NCBI GenBank assembly: GCA_965194655.1
Contig: OZ239148.1
Coordinates: 2,163,723-2,227,722, forward strand
Reading direction: 5' to 3'
Origin: Hahnella lacustris
Lineage (GTDB): Bacteria > Pseudomonadota > Gammaproteobacteria > Burkholderiales > Burkholderiaceae_A
Length of the DNA: 64,000 nucleotides
Shown one piece after another: positions 49,881 through 59,379 of the stretch. Both the position numbers and the translations under genes were made by a program. The notes below the pieces were generated by a model. The model was not told the DNA's origin. It ran no database searches and worked only from the letters and a program-made list of their open reading frames with translations. Numbering within the stretch: position 1 is the stretch's first letter; every line of letters begins with the position of its first letter.

Positions 49881-50600
49881 TCAGGCCTTCTGACGGATCC
49901 AGACCACATGACGCTCAACCACCGCCTGGCCGAGGACCTCGACCCGCACCGACAGACGGGGACGATTCGGCAATAGGCTGACCTCAGATTCCTGCTCGAG
50001 ATCGACCTGCCCCATCGCATCCAAACCCTCTACCCGCTCCATGCGACCCGCGAGATAAACCCATTGCGTACTGGAATTCGATAGATGAAAAGTCCAGTCA
50101 ACAAATCGAGGCAACGCAGCAAACGCTCGAGAGAGAATGATCTCACAGCCCGAGTCCATCTGAAGGTCTCTCACATCCGCTTGCGCCACCGACACTCGAC
50201 CTGCCAGCCCGAGTCGAGAAATCGCCTGACGCAGAAAAGCCGCCTTTCGGGCCACACGCTCGACCAGAGTCCAGCGCGTCTGCGGCAGTGCAATGGCGAG
50301 TGGAATGCCTGGCACACCAGTCCCCGCCCCAACATCCAGGACGAGAGGCTGGCCCTCTTGGCCCGCCAGAGCGCCTGCAAGACCGGGCGCAACCTGCAGG
50401 GCATCCAGGAGATGCCGATCGACTGCCATGTCCAGCGAAGGAACCGCTGTCAGTGAATGCACGCGATTCCAGCGATAGAGATGCTCGAGAAAGTCCAGAC
50501 ACCGAGCCCTCTGCTCGGTGGTCAAGGCTAGCGAAATCTGCGCGAGGCCTTGAATCAGTCGGTCTTCAAGTTCAGGCTGCACGCGACTGATCGGCGGCAC
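49881..50600 (-). CDS. rsmG: 16S rRNA (guanine-527 N7)-methyltransferase
   Basis: SAM-dependent modifier of the 530 loop; loss gives low-level streptomycin resistance. The 239-residue product has VLDVGAGTGVPGIPLAIALP as SAM loop, LVERVARKAAFLRQAISRLG, and SRAFAALPRFVDW. Two GTG codons are possible starts, 50600 and 50582; both overlap the 3' end of mnmG. Typical mnmG-rsmG-parA-parB order. Confidence 0.95.
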   Translation of the reverse strand: MPPISRVQPELEDRLIQGLAQISLALTTEQRARCLDFLEHLYRWNRVHSLTAVPSLDMAVDRHLLDALQVAPGLAGALAGQEGQPLVLDVGAGTGVPGIPLAIALPQTRWTLVERVARKAAFLRQAISRLGLAGRVSVAQADVRDLQMDSGCEIILSRAFAALPRFVDWTFHLSNSSTQWVYLAGRMERVEGLDAMGQVDLEQESEVSLLPNRPRLSVRVEVLGQAVVERHVVWIRQKA

Positions 50601-52461
50601 GCATGCGTTTGAGGTGAATCCAGAGCAGCGAAATGGCGGCTGGCGTCACACCGGAAACCCGAGAGGCTTGCCCAAGGCTGACAGGCTTTACTCGATTCAG
50701 CTTTTGTTGAACCTCTTTTGAGAGGCCCACCACTTGTTCATAGTCTAGGGTGGGCGGAATGGGCGTGGCCTCTTGATGAACCTGCCTTTGCACCTCTTCT
50801 CGCTGTCGAGCAATGTAGCCCTCGTACTTCACCTGAATTTCCACCTGCTGAATCACGGCATCACTGGGGCGTTCCTCTGCCTGATCAGGCAGGTGGGGAG
50901 AGAGCGCAGAATAAGTCCATTCCGGTCGTTTGAGCAGCTCCAGAGCCGTCACACGGTGAGTGGACTGGCCGGTATCGCCCGCCTCGGACGAGAGCCTCGC
51001 GGGATTCAACAGGGTGGCAGCGAGACGAGATTTCTCTCGCTCAATCGCGTCCCGCTTGCGCTCGAAAACAGCCCAACGTGAGTCGGACAGCAGCCCCAAC
51101 TCACGGCCTATGGGGGTCAGGCGCAGGTCAGCGTTGTCCTCTCGAAGGCTCAAACGATACTCTGCTCGGCTTGTAAACATCCTGTAGGGCTCTGAGACGC
51201 CTCTGGTGACCAGATCGTCCACAAGGACCCCTAGGTACCCCTCATGCCGCTGAGGTACCCAGGCTGGCTGCGCTCCCACGAAACGCGCCGCATTGATACC
51301 CGCGAGAAGGCCCTGTGCTGCGGCCTCCTCATAGCCCGTGGTGCCGTTGATCTGACCGGCAAAAAACAATCCCGCGATGGCGCGCGTCTCCAAAGAGGGC
51401 AGCAAGCCCCTGGGATCAAAAAAATCATACTCGATGGCATATCCCGGACGAAGGATATGGGCCCGCCCCAAACCCTTCATGGACCAGACGATCTGCTGTT
51501 GAACATCAAAGGGCAGACTGGTGGAAATGCCGTTGGGATAAACCTCGTGCGTGGTGAGCCCCTCGGGCTCCAGATAAATCTGATGGCTGTCTCGTTCCGC
51601 AAATCGATGGACTTTGTCCTCGATCGAAGGGCAATAGCGGGGACCAACCCCCTCAATCACCCCCGTGAACATGGGCGAACGATCCAGGCCCGCCCGAATC
51701 AATTCATGCGTCTTGTCATTGGTATGCGTCACAAAGCAAGGAACCTGACGTGGGTGCATGGCCCTGTCACCCCAGAAACTGAAAACCGGCTCTGGATCGT
51801 CTCCAGGCTGAGGCTCCAGAATAGACCAGTCAATGGTCTTTCCATCGAGCCTGGGGGGCGTTCCCGTTTTGAGCCTACCCTGGCCGAGCTGGAGCTCTCG
51901 CAAACGCTCCGACAGAACCACGGACGGAGGATCACCAGCACGCCCAGCGGAATACTGGTCCAGCCCAATATGCACCCGGCCGTTCAAAAAGGTACCGGCC
52001 GTCAAAATCACGGCTGAAGCATAAAACTCCACTCCAGACTGAGTCTTCACCCCCCGAACGGCCGTGCCTGACAGCAGCAAATCATCAACGGCCTGAGCGA
52101 ATAGCCATAGGTTTTCCTGGTTCTCGAGCACCGATCGAATGGCCTGTCGGTACAAAACACGGTCTGCTTGCGCTCGGGTGGCCTGAACCGCCGGGCCCTT
52201 GGATCGGTTCAGGGTACGAAACTGAATGCCAGCCTGATCCGTCGCAAGCGCCATCGCTCCGCCGAGCGCATCGACCTCTTTCACCAGATGCCCCTTGCCA
52301 ATGCCACCGATCGAGGGATTGCAGGACATCTGACCGAGGGTTTCCAGGCTGTGCGTCAGCAGCAGCGTGCGCGCACCCGAGCGCGCAGAAGCCAAAGCAG
52401 CCTCCGTACCCGCGTGCCCGCCCCCGACGACAATCACATCGAACTGTTGAGACCTGGTCAT
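50572..52461 (-). CDS. mnmG: tRNA uridine-34 carboxymethylaminomethyl modification enzyme MnmG
   Basis: FAD subunit that with MnmE makes the cmnm5U34 wobble modification. The 629-residue protein has the FAD loop VVGGGHAGTEAALASARSG, MSCNPSIGGIGKGHLVKEVD and a C-terminal helical MnmE-binding region. Full length. The start codon is 4 bases from the parS site. Its partner mnmE is 7.4 kb away in this window. Confidence 0.98.
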   Translation of the reverse strand: MTRSQQFDVIVVGGGHAGTEAALASARSGARTLLLTHSLETLGQMSCNPSIGGIGKGHLVKEVDALGGAMALATDQAGIQFRTLNRSKGPAVQATRAQADRVLYRQAIRSVLENQENLWLFAQAVDDLLLSGTAVRGVKTQSGVEFYASAVILTAGTFLNGRVHIGLDQYSAGRAGDPPSVVLSERLRELQLGQGRLKTGTPPRLDGKTIDWSILEPQPGDDPEPVFSFWGDRAMHPRQVPCFVTHTNDKTHELIRAGLDRSPMFTGVIEGVGPRYCPSIEDKVHRFAERDSHQIYLEPEGLTTHEVYPNGISTSLPFDVQQQIVWSMKGLGRAHILRPGYAIEYDFFDPRGLLPSLETRAIAGLFFAGQINGTTGYEEAAAQGLLAGINAARFVGAQPAWVPQRHEGYLGVLVDDLVTRGVSEPYRMFTSRAEYRLSLREDNADLRLTPIGRELGLLSDSRWAVFERKRDAIEREKSRLAATLLNPARLSSEAGDTGQSTHRVTALELLKRPEWTYSALSPHLPDQAEERPSDAVIQQVEIQVKYEGYIARQREEVQRQVHQEATPIPPTLDYEQVVGLSKEVQQKLNRVKPVSLGQASRVSGVTPAAISLLWIHLKRMRAADQSRAA

Positions 52462-52464
52462 GAC

Positions 52465-52480
52465 TGTTTCACGTGAAACC
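52465..52480. promoter_or_regulatory. parS centromere site
   Basis: TGTTTCACGTGAAACC matches 15 of 16 bases of the universal parS consensus TGTTTCACGTGAAACA, including the full inverted repeat core. It lies between the mnmG start codon and the ADH stop codon, about 3 kb from parAB, as in many bacteria. No second copy seen in the window. Confidence 0.92.
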
Positions 52481-53634
52481 TAATCGAATCGAACCACCTG
52501 ACGAAGGGCCTGGCCGGCTGCCAGACGATCGAGGGCCTCGTGCAGGTCCTCGAGGGCAATCACACGCCCCAACAACTCCTGCACGGGCAACTGCCCCGAC
52601 TGCATGAGCGCAATATAGCGCGGAATGTCACGGACCGGCACAGAAGAGCCCATATAACTCCCCTTGATCGTCTTCTCCTCAGCGATCAGTGTCGAAGCCG
52701 CCAGAGACCATCTTGCCGCAGGGTTAGGGAGCCCGGCTGAGACCACCTGGCCTCCGCGCTGAGTGATTGCGTACGCAGCCTCCAATGCCGAGACGGCGCC
52801 CGCCATCTCCAGCGCCACTTCGACGCCCCCCCCAGTCGCCGACCGAACAGCCTCCACCAGATTCGGGGCTGCCGAATCAAAGACGTGCGTCGCCCCGAGT
52901 CTGAGCGCCAAAGCCCGCTTCTCCGGGACTGGATCCACGGCGACGCGAATCGTCGCCCCAGCCGCGCGAGCGGCCAAGAGCGCAGAACATCCGACCCCAC
53001 CCAGCCCAAGAACAGCGCAGGACTGCCCAGGACGAACGCCGGCGGTATTGAAGACCGCACCCGCACCCGTAAGCACCGCACAGCCAAACAATGCCGCCAC
53101 CTCCCAAGGCAAACCCGGAAGAATCTTGACCGCGGAATGTTGCGACAAGGTCACCACCTCGGAAAAGGCCGCAACACCCATGTGATGGTGCATCACCTGC
53201 GCTGACGCATGGGGGTCCACAGGACGAAGCCGATGGTACCCACCCAGTAGCTGAGCCTTCGCGTTGGAAGCGCTGCCTGGTTCGCAAAGCACCCCCCTGC
53301 CCACCAGGCAAGGCTGGCACTGTCCACAGAAGGGCTTGAAGACCATGACGACCGGATCCCCGATTGAAAATCGAGAGACCCCCTCCCCAAGCCCGATGAC
53401 CTCCCCCGCCGCCTCATGCCCAATCACCAATGGAGTCGGCCACGGACGATCTCCATTGATGGCAGAAAGATCAGAATGACACAGACTTGCGGCACGAACA
53501 CGAACCTGGATCTCACCGAATCCTGGCGGATCCACCCAGACCTCTTCAAAGGACAGGGGCCGAGTCTCACGAAATGGCCCCTTCTGACCGCCCTGACGAA
53601 GAACCGCTGCTCGGACTCGGATGGGGCCACTCAT
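52480..53634 (-). CDS. Zinc-dependent alcohol dehydrogenase (class III-like)
   Basis: NAD-dependent medium-chain dehydrogenase, 384 residues. The catalytic zinc motifs are SLCHSDLSAINGD and GHEAAGEV; the structural zinc is held by CGQCQPCLVGRGVLC. The NAD loop is VLGLGGVGCSALLAARAAG. It is downstream of the aldehyde dehydrogenase and overlaps it by 4 bases, so the pair could oxidise an alcohol to a carboxylic acid. Substrate not determined. Confidence 0.9.
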   Translation of the reverse strand: MSGPIRVRAAVLRQGGQKGPFRETRPLSFEEVWVDPPGFGEIQVRVRAASLCHSDLSAINGDRPWPTPLVIGHEAAGEVIGLGEGVSRFSIGDPVVMVFKPFCGQCQPCLVGRGVLCEPGSASNAKAQLLGGYHRLRPVDPHASAQVMHHHMGVAAFSEVVTLSQHSAVKILPGLPWEVAALFGCAVLTGAGAVFNTAGVRPGQSCAVLGLGGVGCSALLAARAAGATIRVAVDPVPEKRALALRLGATHVFDSAAPNLVEAVRSATGGGVEVALEMAGAVSALEAAYAITQRGGQVVSAGLPNPAARWSLAASTLIAEEKTIKGSYMGSSVPVRDIPRYIALMQSGQLPVQELLGRVIALEDLHEALDRLAAGQALRQVVRFD

Positions 53635-55112
53635 GACTGCATTCCAGCCAAGGTGACATATTTCATCTCAAGGTACTCCTCAATCCCATGCCGCGAACCT
53701 TCTCGCCCCAGACCGGACTGCTTGATGCCCCCGAATGGCGCCACCTCGTTTGAGAAAATGCCACTATTGACGCAGACCATCCCGGCCTCCAGGGCACGAG
53801 ACACGCGCAGAACTCGCCCCAAGTCTCTGGAGAAGAAATAGGCCGCAAGACCAAACACCGTGTCGTTGGCTCGATCAATCACCTCCTGCTCGGTCTCAAA
53901 CCGAAAAAGCGGCGCCACCGGACCAAAGGCCTCCTCCCGTGCGAGCTGCATCCCCTCGTGCACATCCACCAAGACCGTGGGCTGAAAAAAGAGCCCACCT
54001 AAAGCATGCGCCTGGCCCCCGGTCAGCACCCTTCCCCCAGCCTCCACAGCGTTTGAAATATGTGCTTGCACCTTCTCGACTGCAGCGGTCTCAATCAAGG
54101 GACCAATCTGAATGCCCGGCTCCAGTCCATGCCCCACCCTCAACTCGGCAGCGCGTTCGGCCAGACGATGGGAGAACGCGTCATAAATCCCCGCCTGAAC
54201 ATAGATCCGATTGGCACACACGCAGGTCTGCCCTGCATTTCGGAACTTCGACGCCAACGCGCCCTCCACCGCCGCCTCGAGATCCGCGTCATCAAAAACA
54301 ATGAAAGGGGCGTTGCCGCCAAGCTCCAAAGACAGCTTCTTGATGGTGTCCGCTGACTGACGATAAAGGATACGGCCCACCTCTGTGGACCCGGTGAAAG
54401 AGAGCTTACGAACCCGCGGGTCTGCACACAGCACACGGCCAATCTCGGGAGCAGCCGCTGCATCCCCCACCACCAGATTAAAGACCCCAGGCGGCAGACC
54501 AGCACGCAGCGCCAATTCGCCCAACGCCAGCGCCGTTAAGGGGGTTGCCTCAGCTGGCTTAACAACTACCGTGCACCCTGCCGCGAGAGCGGGCGCACAC
54601 TTTCTTGTGATCATGGCCAATGGAAAGTTCCATGGAGTAATCGCGGCGCAGACCCCGATAGGCTGCTTGAGCACCAGGAGCTCTCGATCCGCCGTCGGCG
54701 AGGGAATCACCTCACCGTAGACTCGCTTGGCCTCTTCTGCGAACCACTCGACAAAACTGGCCCCATAGAGCACCTCACCCCTGGCTTCAGCCAGGGGCTT
54801 TCCTTGCTCCAACGTCATCATCAAAGCCAGATCTGCCTGATGCTCAAGCATCAGGGCGTGCCAAGCCTTCAGGCGTGCCGAGCGCTCCTTTGCTGGCAAT
54901 CGACTCCAGGCGGGCAACGCCAGTGACGCCGCATCAATCGCCGCCTTGGCCTCCACGGCTCCCATATTGGCCACACTCGCAATGACCTCGCCGTTTGCTG
55001 GATTCGAGACCGGAAACTGCTCGCCAGAGACCGCCGAATGCCACTGCCCAGCCCAAAAGCCTTGTGTCTTGAGCAGACCTGCGTCCTGAAAACCCCGTGA
55101 AACACTCGACAT
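53631..55112 (-). CDS. gabD: Aldehyde dehydrogenase, succinate-semialdehyde type
   Basis: NAD(P)-dependent oxidation of succinate semialdehyde or a related aldehyde. The 493-residue protein has ITPWNFPLAMITRKCAPALA, the Glu motif LELGGNAPFIVFDD and the catalytic Cys in FRNAGQTCVCANRIYVQ. The pattern is closest to GabD/SSADH, but other short-chain aldehydes are possible given the partner alcohol dehydrogenase. Full length. Confidence 0.88.
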   Translation of the reverse strand: MSSVSRGFQDAGLLKTQGFWAGQWHSAVSGEQFPVSNPANGEVIASVANMGAVEAKAAIDAASLALPAWSRLPAKERSARLKAWHALMLEHQADLALMMTLEQGKPLAEARGEVLYGASFVEWFAEEAKRVYGEVIPSPTADRELLVLKQPIGVCAAITPWNFPLAMITRKCAPALAAGCTVVVKPAEATPLTALALGELALRAGLPPGVFNLVVGDAAAAPEIGRVLCADPRVRKLSFTGSTEVGRILYRQSADTIKKLSLELGGNAPFIVFDDADLEAAVEGALASKFRNAGQTCVCANRIYVQAGIYDAFSHRLAERAAELRVGHGLEPGIQIGPLIETAAVEKVQAHISNAVEAGGRVLTGGQAHALGGLFFQPTVLVDVHEGMQLAREEAFGPVAPLFRFETEQEVIDRANDTVFGLAAYFFSRDLGRVLRVSRALEAGMVCVNSGIFSNEVAPFGGIKQSGLGREGSRHGIEEYLEMKYVTLAGMQS

Positions 55113-55134
55113 GACTATCTCTCCTTAATGACCT

Positions 55135-55935
55135 CTATACCCAACGTTGAAAAACCGACCAAGCCATTCGGGAAATCATGACCAGCAGCACCCCAATAAA
55201 GAGTCGACGCACCAGCACACTGCCCCCGCGAACAGCCACCCGAGTCCCAAGCCAAGCACCCAAAACATTGCAGCCGGCCATCAGAGCGCCCGTGAGCCAG
55301 AGCACTTGACCGGCCGGAACAAAGAACGCGAGCGCTGAAAAATTAGTCACCCAGTTCACCAGCTTGCTGATGGCTGAGGCATGAAGGAAATCGTAACGAA
55401 ACGCCCGCACGAAAATAAAGATGAGGAATGCCCCAGTTCCTGGTCCAAAAAACCCATCATAGAAACCAATGCAGCCGCCGGTCAGAAAGGCCGGAAGCCA
55501 TGCTGCTCGGCCCTGCCACCGAGGCTGATGCTCGAGGCCCATCGAGCGACGCCGAAGCGTTGCGACCGCGACCAAAATGAGCAGCACAAGAATGAGAGGA
55601 TCAGCCCAATGCCTTGGCATCCAAGAGACCACCGCGGCCCCCATCCACGAGAACGCGGCTGCACCCGACACCGCGGCGATGACCACGCCCCCGTCCAAGC
55701 GCACCGTTCGCAGATAACGCCAGGCAGCCAATGAGGTTCCCGCAATGGACGACAGCTTGGCCGTGCCCAGCAGACTGGCCGCACTGGCCGTCGGCAAGGA
55801 GCTAAAGAGCGCAGGCACCTGGATGAGCCCACCACCGCCCACCACCGCATCGACAAATCCCGCCAACAGGGCAGCCAAGGCCAAGACCACCCATACCTCT
55901 AGACCCCAGGCCTCTAGCCCCATAACAGACCCCAA
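55135..55935 (-). CDS. TSUP-family transporter (TauE/SafE)
   Basis: Inner-membrane protein of 266 residues with seven or eight hydrophobic segments. LAALLAGFVDAVVGGGGLIQ near the N-terminus and FYDGFFGPGTGAFLIFIFVR near the middle are the paired TSUP motifs. These proteins export sulfite, sulfoacetate or other small organosulfur acids; the substrate is unknown. It lies 17 bases from the divergent pdxA start. Confidence 0.92.
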   Translation of the reverse strand: MGSVMGLEAWGLEVWVVLALAALLAGFVDAVVGGGGLIQVPALFSSLPTASAASLLGTAKLSSIAGTSLAAWRYLRTVRLDGGVVIAAVSGAAAFSWMGAAVVSWMPRHWADPLILVLLILVAVATLRRRSMGLEHQPRWQGRAAWLPAFLTGGCIGFYDGFFGPGTGAFLIFIFVRAFRYDFLHASAISKLVNWVTNFSALAFFVPAGQVLWLTGALMAGCNVLGAWLGTRVAVRGGSVLVRRLFIGVLLVMISRMAWSVFQRWV

Positions 55936-55953
55936 CTGCGCGATGATTGCATC

Positions 55954-56955
55954 ATGAACCCCAGTGCCGATTCTACGAGTAAGCTCACCGCAAAGCCCTT
56001 GAACATTGGCATCACCATGGGAGACCCTTCAGGTATTGGACCTGAGATCTGCCTCAAAGCACTTGCCCAAATCGCAGGCGCCACACCCCATCGATTCAAG
56101 CTGTACGGAGATGCCACCCACCTGGCGCAGACCGCCCAAGCCCTTTCGCTCGACTTGCCGGACCTCCGAGACACAGGCTCAAGCGGACCTTATCCGATCG
56201 GTCAAATTCACGGACGAAGTGGGGAGGCTGCCGCCAACGCCATCGAAGCAGCTGCGAACGACTGCCTCAAGGGCGAACTAGACGCCATGGTCACCGCGCC
56301 GATTCACAAAGGCGCCTTGGCGCTCACCGGCCGACCCTATCCCGGACATACCGAATTCCTGGCTGCACTCTGTCACCCGCAAAACCCTCCTGCGGTTCGC
56401 ATGATGCTGGTCAACCCACACCTACGGGTGGTGCTCAACAGCATTCATCTGCCCCTGCGAATGGCGATTGACCAGCTGAATCAAGACGCCCTGCTGGAAA
56501 CCATCTCGATCACCAGCCAAAGCCTCTCGCCAAGACAAAAAGGCCCGTTGAGAATCGCTGTCGCTGGCCTCAATCCACATGCATCGGACGGAGGACTCTT
56601 CGGTACGGAAGAGGCACAGATCATTGCCCCCGCCATTGCCCAAGCGCAAGCCCTCGGCCTGAGCGTCTCCGGGCCCTGGCCGCCAGACAGCGTGTTTCGC
56701 ATGGCCTGGGGGCCCTCCCCTGCTGACAAATCATTTGATGTGGTTGTCTGCCTCTACCACGACCAAGGGCTCATCCCCATCAAGCTGCTCGGCATAGATG
56801 AAGGGGTGAACTGCACCCTTGGGCTTCCCTTTATTCGAACCAGCGTCGATCATGGGACTGCCTTCGAGATTGCTGGTCAGAACCGAGCCCAAGCAGGGTC
56901 TCTGTTGTCAGCCATTCAGACCGCCATTCAACTCTGCCACGGCCATTCTTCATGA
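55954..56955 (+). CDS. pdxA: 4-hydroxythreonine-4-phosphate dehydrogenase
   Basis: Pyridoxal phosphate synthesis (DXP-dependent route). The 333-residue protein has TMGDPSGIGPEICLKAL, the metal/substrate motif YPGHTEFLAAL, and VCLYHDQGLIPIKLLG. Ends with GTAFEIAGQNRAQAGSLLSA, typical. Stop overlaps the MOSC start (ATGA). Confidence 0.97.
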   Translation: MNPSADSTSKLTAKPLNIGITMGDPSGIGPEICLKALAQIAGATPHRFKLYGDATHLAQTAQALSLDLPDLRDTGSSGPYPIGQIHGRSGEAAANAIEAAANDCLKGELDAMVTAPIHKGALALTGRPYPGHTEFLAALCHPQNPPAVRMMLVNPHLRVVLNSIHLPLRMAIDQLNQDALLETISITSQSLSPRQKGPLRIAVAGLNPHASDGGLFGTEEAQIIAPAIAQAQALGLSVSGPWPPDSVFRMAWGPSPADKSFDVVVCLYHDQGLIPIKLLGIDEGVNCTLGLPFIRTSVDHGTAFEIAGQNRAQAGSLLSAIQTAIQLCHGHSS

Positions 56956-57524
56956 GAATCCTTGCCATCTCAGCTGGCACCAGCCGCCTTCTTGTTCTTG
57001 AGCGTGCACCCTTTCGCGGCGTTCAGTCCGCCATCCAGAAGCAGGTGGTGAGTTCAATCGATGCGCCCGAACCGATTGAACTCAACCCGCTCGGTCTGGC
57101 CCGTGACGAACAAACCGATCTCAGTGTTCACGGTGGCCTCGATAAGGCGCTCTACGCATTTCCAAGCGAGCATTGGCCAGTCTGGAACACAGCCAAAGAA
57201 CAACCGATTCGACCAGGGCTTTTTGGTGAGAACCTACTCACTGAGGGCCTGACTGAAGACAGCGTTTTTGTGGGCGATCAATGGAGGATCGGAGAAGCGC
57301 TGTTACAAGTCACCGAGCCTCGCATCCCCTGCGATAAATTCTGTGCCGTCATGGGCTCTAGCGAGGCCGCCAAAAAGATGGTGAACACCGGCACCTGTGG
57401 CTGGTATCTCCGTGTGCTCAAGGCAGCCCCATTGACTGCGGGAATGACCATCGAGATCATCCCCGGCGCCCAAGAGGTCAGCGTAGCCTCGGCGTTTGCC
57501 TTCAGGACAAGGCGCCAGCGATAG
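56952..57524 (+). CDS. MOSC-domain protein (YiiM-like)
   Basis: Soluble 190-residue protein of the beta-strand-rich MOSC family, related to E. coli YiiM, which reduces N-hydroxylated compounds with a molybdenum cofactor. The likely cofactor Cys is in TEPRIPCDKFCAVMG; VHGGLDKALYAFPSEHW and FGENLLTEGL are characteristic. Overlaps pdxA by 4 bases and, convergently, pckG by 23 bases. Confidence 0.9.
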   Translation: MRILAISAGTSRLLVLERAPFRGVQSAIQKQVVSSIDAPEPIELNPLGLARDEQTDLSVHGGLDKALYAFPSEHWPVWNTAKEQPIRPGLFGENLLTEGLTEDSVFVGDQWRIGEALLQVTEPRIPCDKFCAVMGSSEAAKKMVNTGTCGWYLRVLKAAPLTAGMTIEIIPGAQEVSVASAFAFRTRRQR

Positions 57525-59379
57525 CGGTGCCCAGCCGCGCCCGTATGGCTCTCAGATCTTCGGGAAGGTGGTCTTGGAGCCGGGAGAACCAAGCATCATG
57601 TTCGCGCAATTCGATGGCCCATTCCGTTGCATCGATGGCAGTCAGCCGCGAGAAAGTCGCCGCATCGAGGTCTAGGCCAGCCCAATCCATGTCCTCAAAC
57701 CGAGGCGAAACCCCAAGGGCATGAGACTGACCTGGTCCAGCAGTTCCTTCAATCCGCCGAATCATCCACTCCAGCACCCGCGCATTCTCACCAAACCCGG
57801 GCCAGACAAATTCGCCCTGATCGCCGGTCCTAAACCAATTGACTGCAAAAATGGCAGGCAGCGCCACCCCCTTCAACTGGAGCCCGCGCCCCAAACGGAG
57901 CCAATGCCCGAAGTAGTCGCCCATGTGATAGCCACAGAAGGGCAGCATCGCAAATGGGTCGCGTCGCACCACGCCCTGTGCACCTGTTGCAGCCGCAGTG
58001 GTTTCAGAGCCCATGGTCGACGCAAGATAAATACCCTCCTCCCAGCTCTTCGCCTGGACGGCCAGCGGAACGGTGGTCGAACGACGCCCACCAAAGATAA
58101 ACCCATCCAACACCACTCCCTCCGGATCGTCCCAGGCTGAATCAATCGCAGGATTCTGCTGGGCAGAGACGGTAAATCGTGCATTGGGATGGGCCGCCTT
58201 CCGCTTCTCCTGTCGTGCGAGTTCCGGCGTCCAGTCTCGACCCTGCCAGTCAAGACAATGCGTTGGGGGTTCATCGGTCATGCCCTCCCACCAGACATCG
58301 CCATCATCGGTCAGAGCCACATTGGTGAAGATCACTCGCTCTTGCAGAGAGGCCATGCAGTTCGCGTTGGTCTTCGCATTGGTTCCAGGCGCAACGCCAA
58401 AATACCCGGCCTCGGGATTGATTGCCCGTAGCCGTCCCTGTGCGTCGGGCTTGATCCAGGCGATGTCATCCCCAATCGTGGTGATCCTCCAACCCTGATC
58501 CGTCATCCGTTTCGGGGGAATCAGCATGGCAAAGTTGGTCTTGCCGCAGGCAGAGGGAAATGCCGCTGCAAAGTGGTATTTACGACCCTGAGGCGATTGA
58601 ACCCCGAGGATGAGCATGTGCTCGGCCAGCCAGCCCATGCCATCTGCCTCCGCTGCCCGATGCCCCATGGTCGAGGCAATTCGAAGCGCAAAACATTTTT
58701 TTCCAAGAAGCGCATTGCCGCCATAACCAGATCCATAAGACCAGATCTCCCGAGTGTCCGGAAAATGCACGATGTACTTGGTCTCGTTGCAAGGCCATGG
58801 CACATCAGCCTCTCCCGCCAAAAGCGGCCGACCCACTGAGTGAACGCACGGAACAAACGGCCCATCGGTGCCAAGATGATCGAGAACCGCCTGCCCCATG
58901 CGGGTCATGAGCCGCATGTTGACCACCACATAGGGAGAGTCTGTGAGTTCCACACCGATCTGTGCAATGGGGGACCCAATGGGCCCCATGGAAAATGGAA
59001 TCACATAGAGGGTGCGCCCACGCATGCAGCCCTCAAAGAGGCCGGCAAGCGTTTTTCGCATCTCGTCCGGAGCGACCCAATGGTTATTGGGCCCCGCGTC
59101 GGCTTGACGGGCTGAACAGACAAAGGTCCGGTCTTCAACGCGTGCTACGTCGGATGGGTCCGACCAGGCAAGATAAGAGTGGGGTCGCTTCTCTGGATTG
59201 AGGCGTCGCAAAGTCCCTTGTTCGACCATCAAATGAAACAACCCATCGGCTTCCTGTTCCGATCCGTCGCACCAGACAATGTCTTTGGGCTGGGTCCGAG
59301 AAGCGACCAATTGCACCCACGCAAGCAGCTTAGAATGACGAGTTGGGGGTGTACCTTCACGCATCAGAGATGAATTCAT
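57502..59379 (-). CDS. pckG: Phosphoenolpyruvate carboxykinase (GTP)
   Basis: Interconverts oxaloacetate and PEP using GTP in gluconeogenesis. The 625-residue protein has the kinase-type loop AAFPSACGKTNFAMLIPPKR and GDDIAWIKPD; the KxxCGKTN pattern identifies the GTP-dependent class. I use the ATG at 59379 (MNSSLMREGTPPTRHSKLL); ATG 59364 is possible. The start codon shares CATG with the divergent asparaginase gene. Confidence 0.95.
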   Translation of the reverse strand: MNSSLMREGTPPTRHSKLLAWVQLVASRTQPKDIVWCDGSEQEADGLFHLMVEQGTLRRLNPEKRPHSYLAWSDPSDVARVEDRTFVCSARQADAGPNNHWVAPDEMRKTLAGLFEGCMRGRTLYVIPFSMGPIGSPIAQIGVELTDSPYVVVNMRLMTRMGQAVLDHLGTDGPFVPCVHSVGRPLLAGEADVPWPCNETKYIVHFPDTREIWSYGSGYGGNALLGKKCFALRIASTMGHRAAEADGMGWLAEHMLILGVQSPQGRKYHFAAAFPSACGKTNFAMLIPPKRMTDQGWRITTIGDDIAWIKPDAQGRLRAINPEAGYFGVAPGTNAKTNANCMASLQERVIFTNVALTDDGDVWWEGMTDEPPTHCLDWQGRDWTPELARQEKRKAAHPNARFTVSAQQNPAIDSAWDDPEGVVLDGFIFGGRRSTTVPLAVQAKSWEEGIYLASTMGSETTAAATGAQGVVRRDPFAMLPFCGYHMGDYFGHWLRLGRGLQLKGVALPAIFAVNWFRTGDQGEFVWPGFGENARVLEWMIRRIEGTAGPGQSHALGVSPRFEDMDWAGLDLDAATFSRLTAIDATEWAIELREHDAWFSRLQDHLPEDLRAIRARLGTAIAGALS

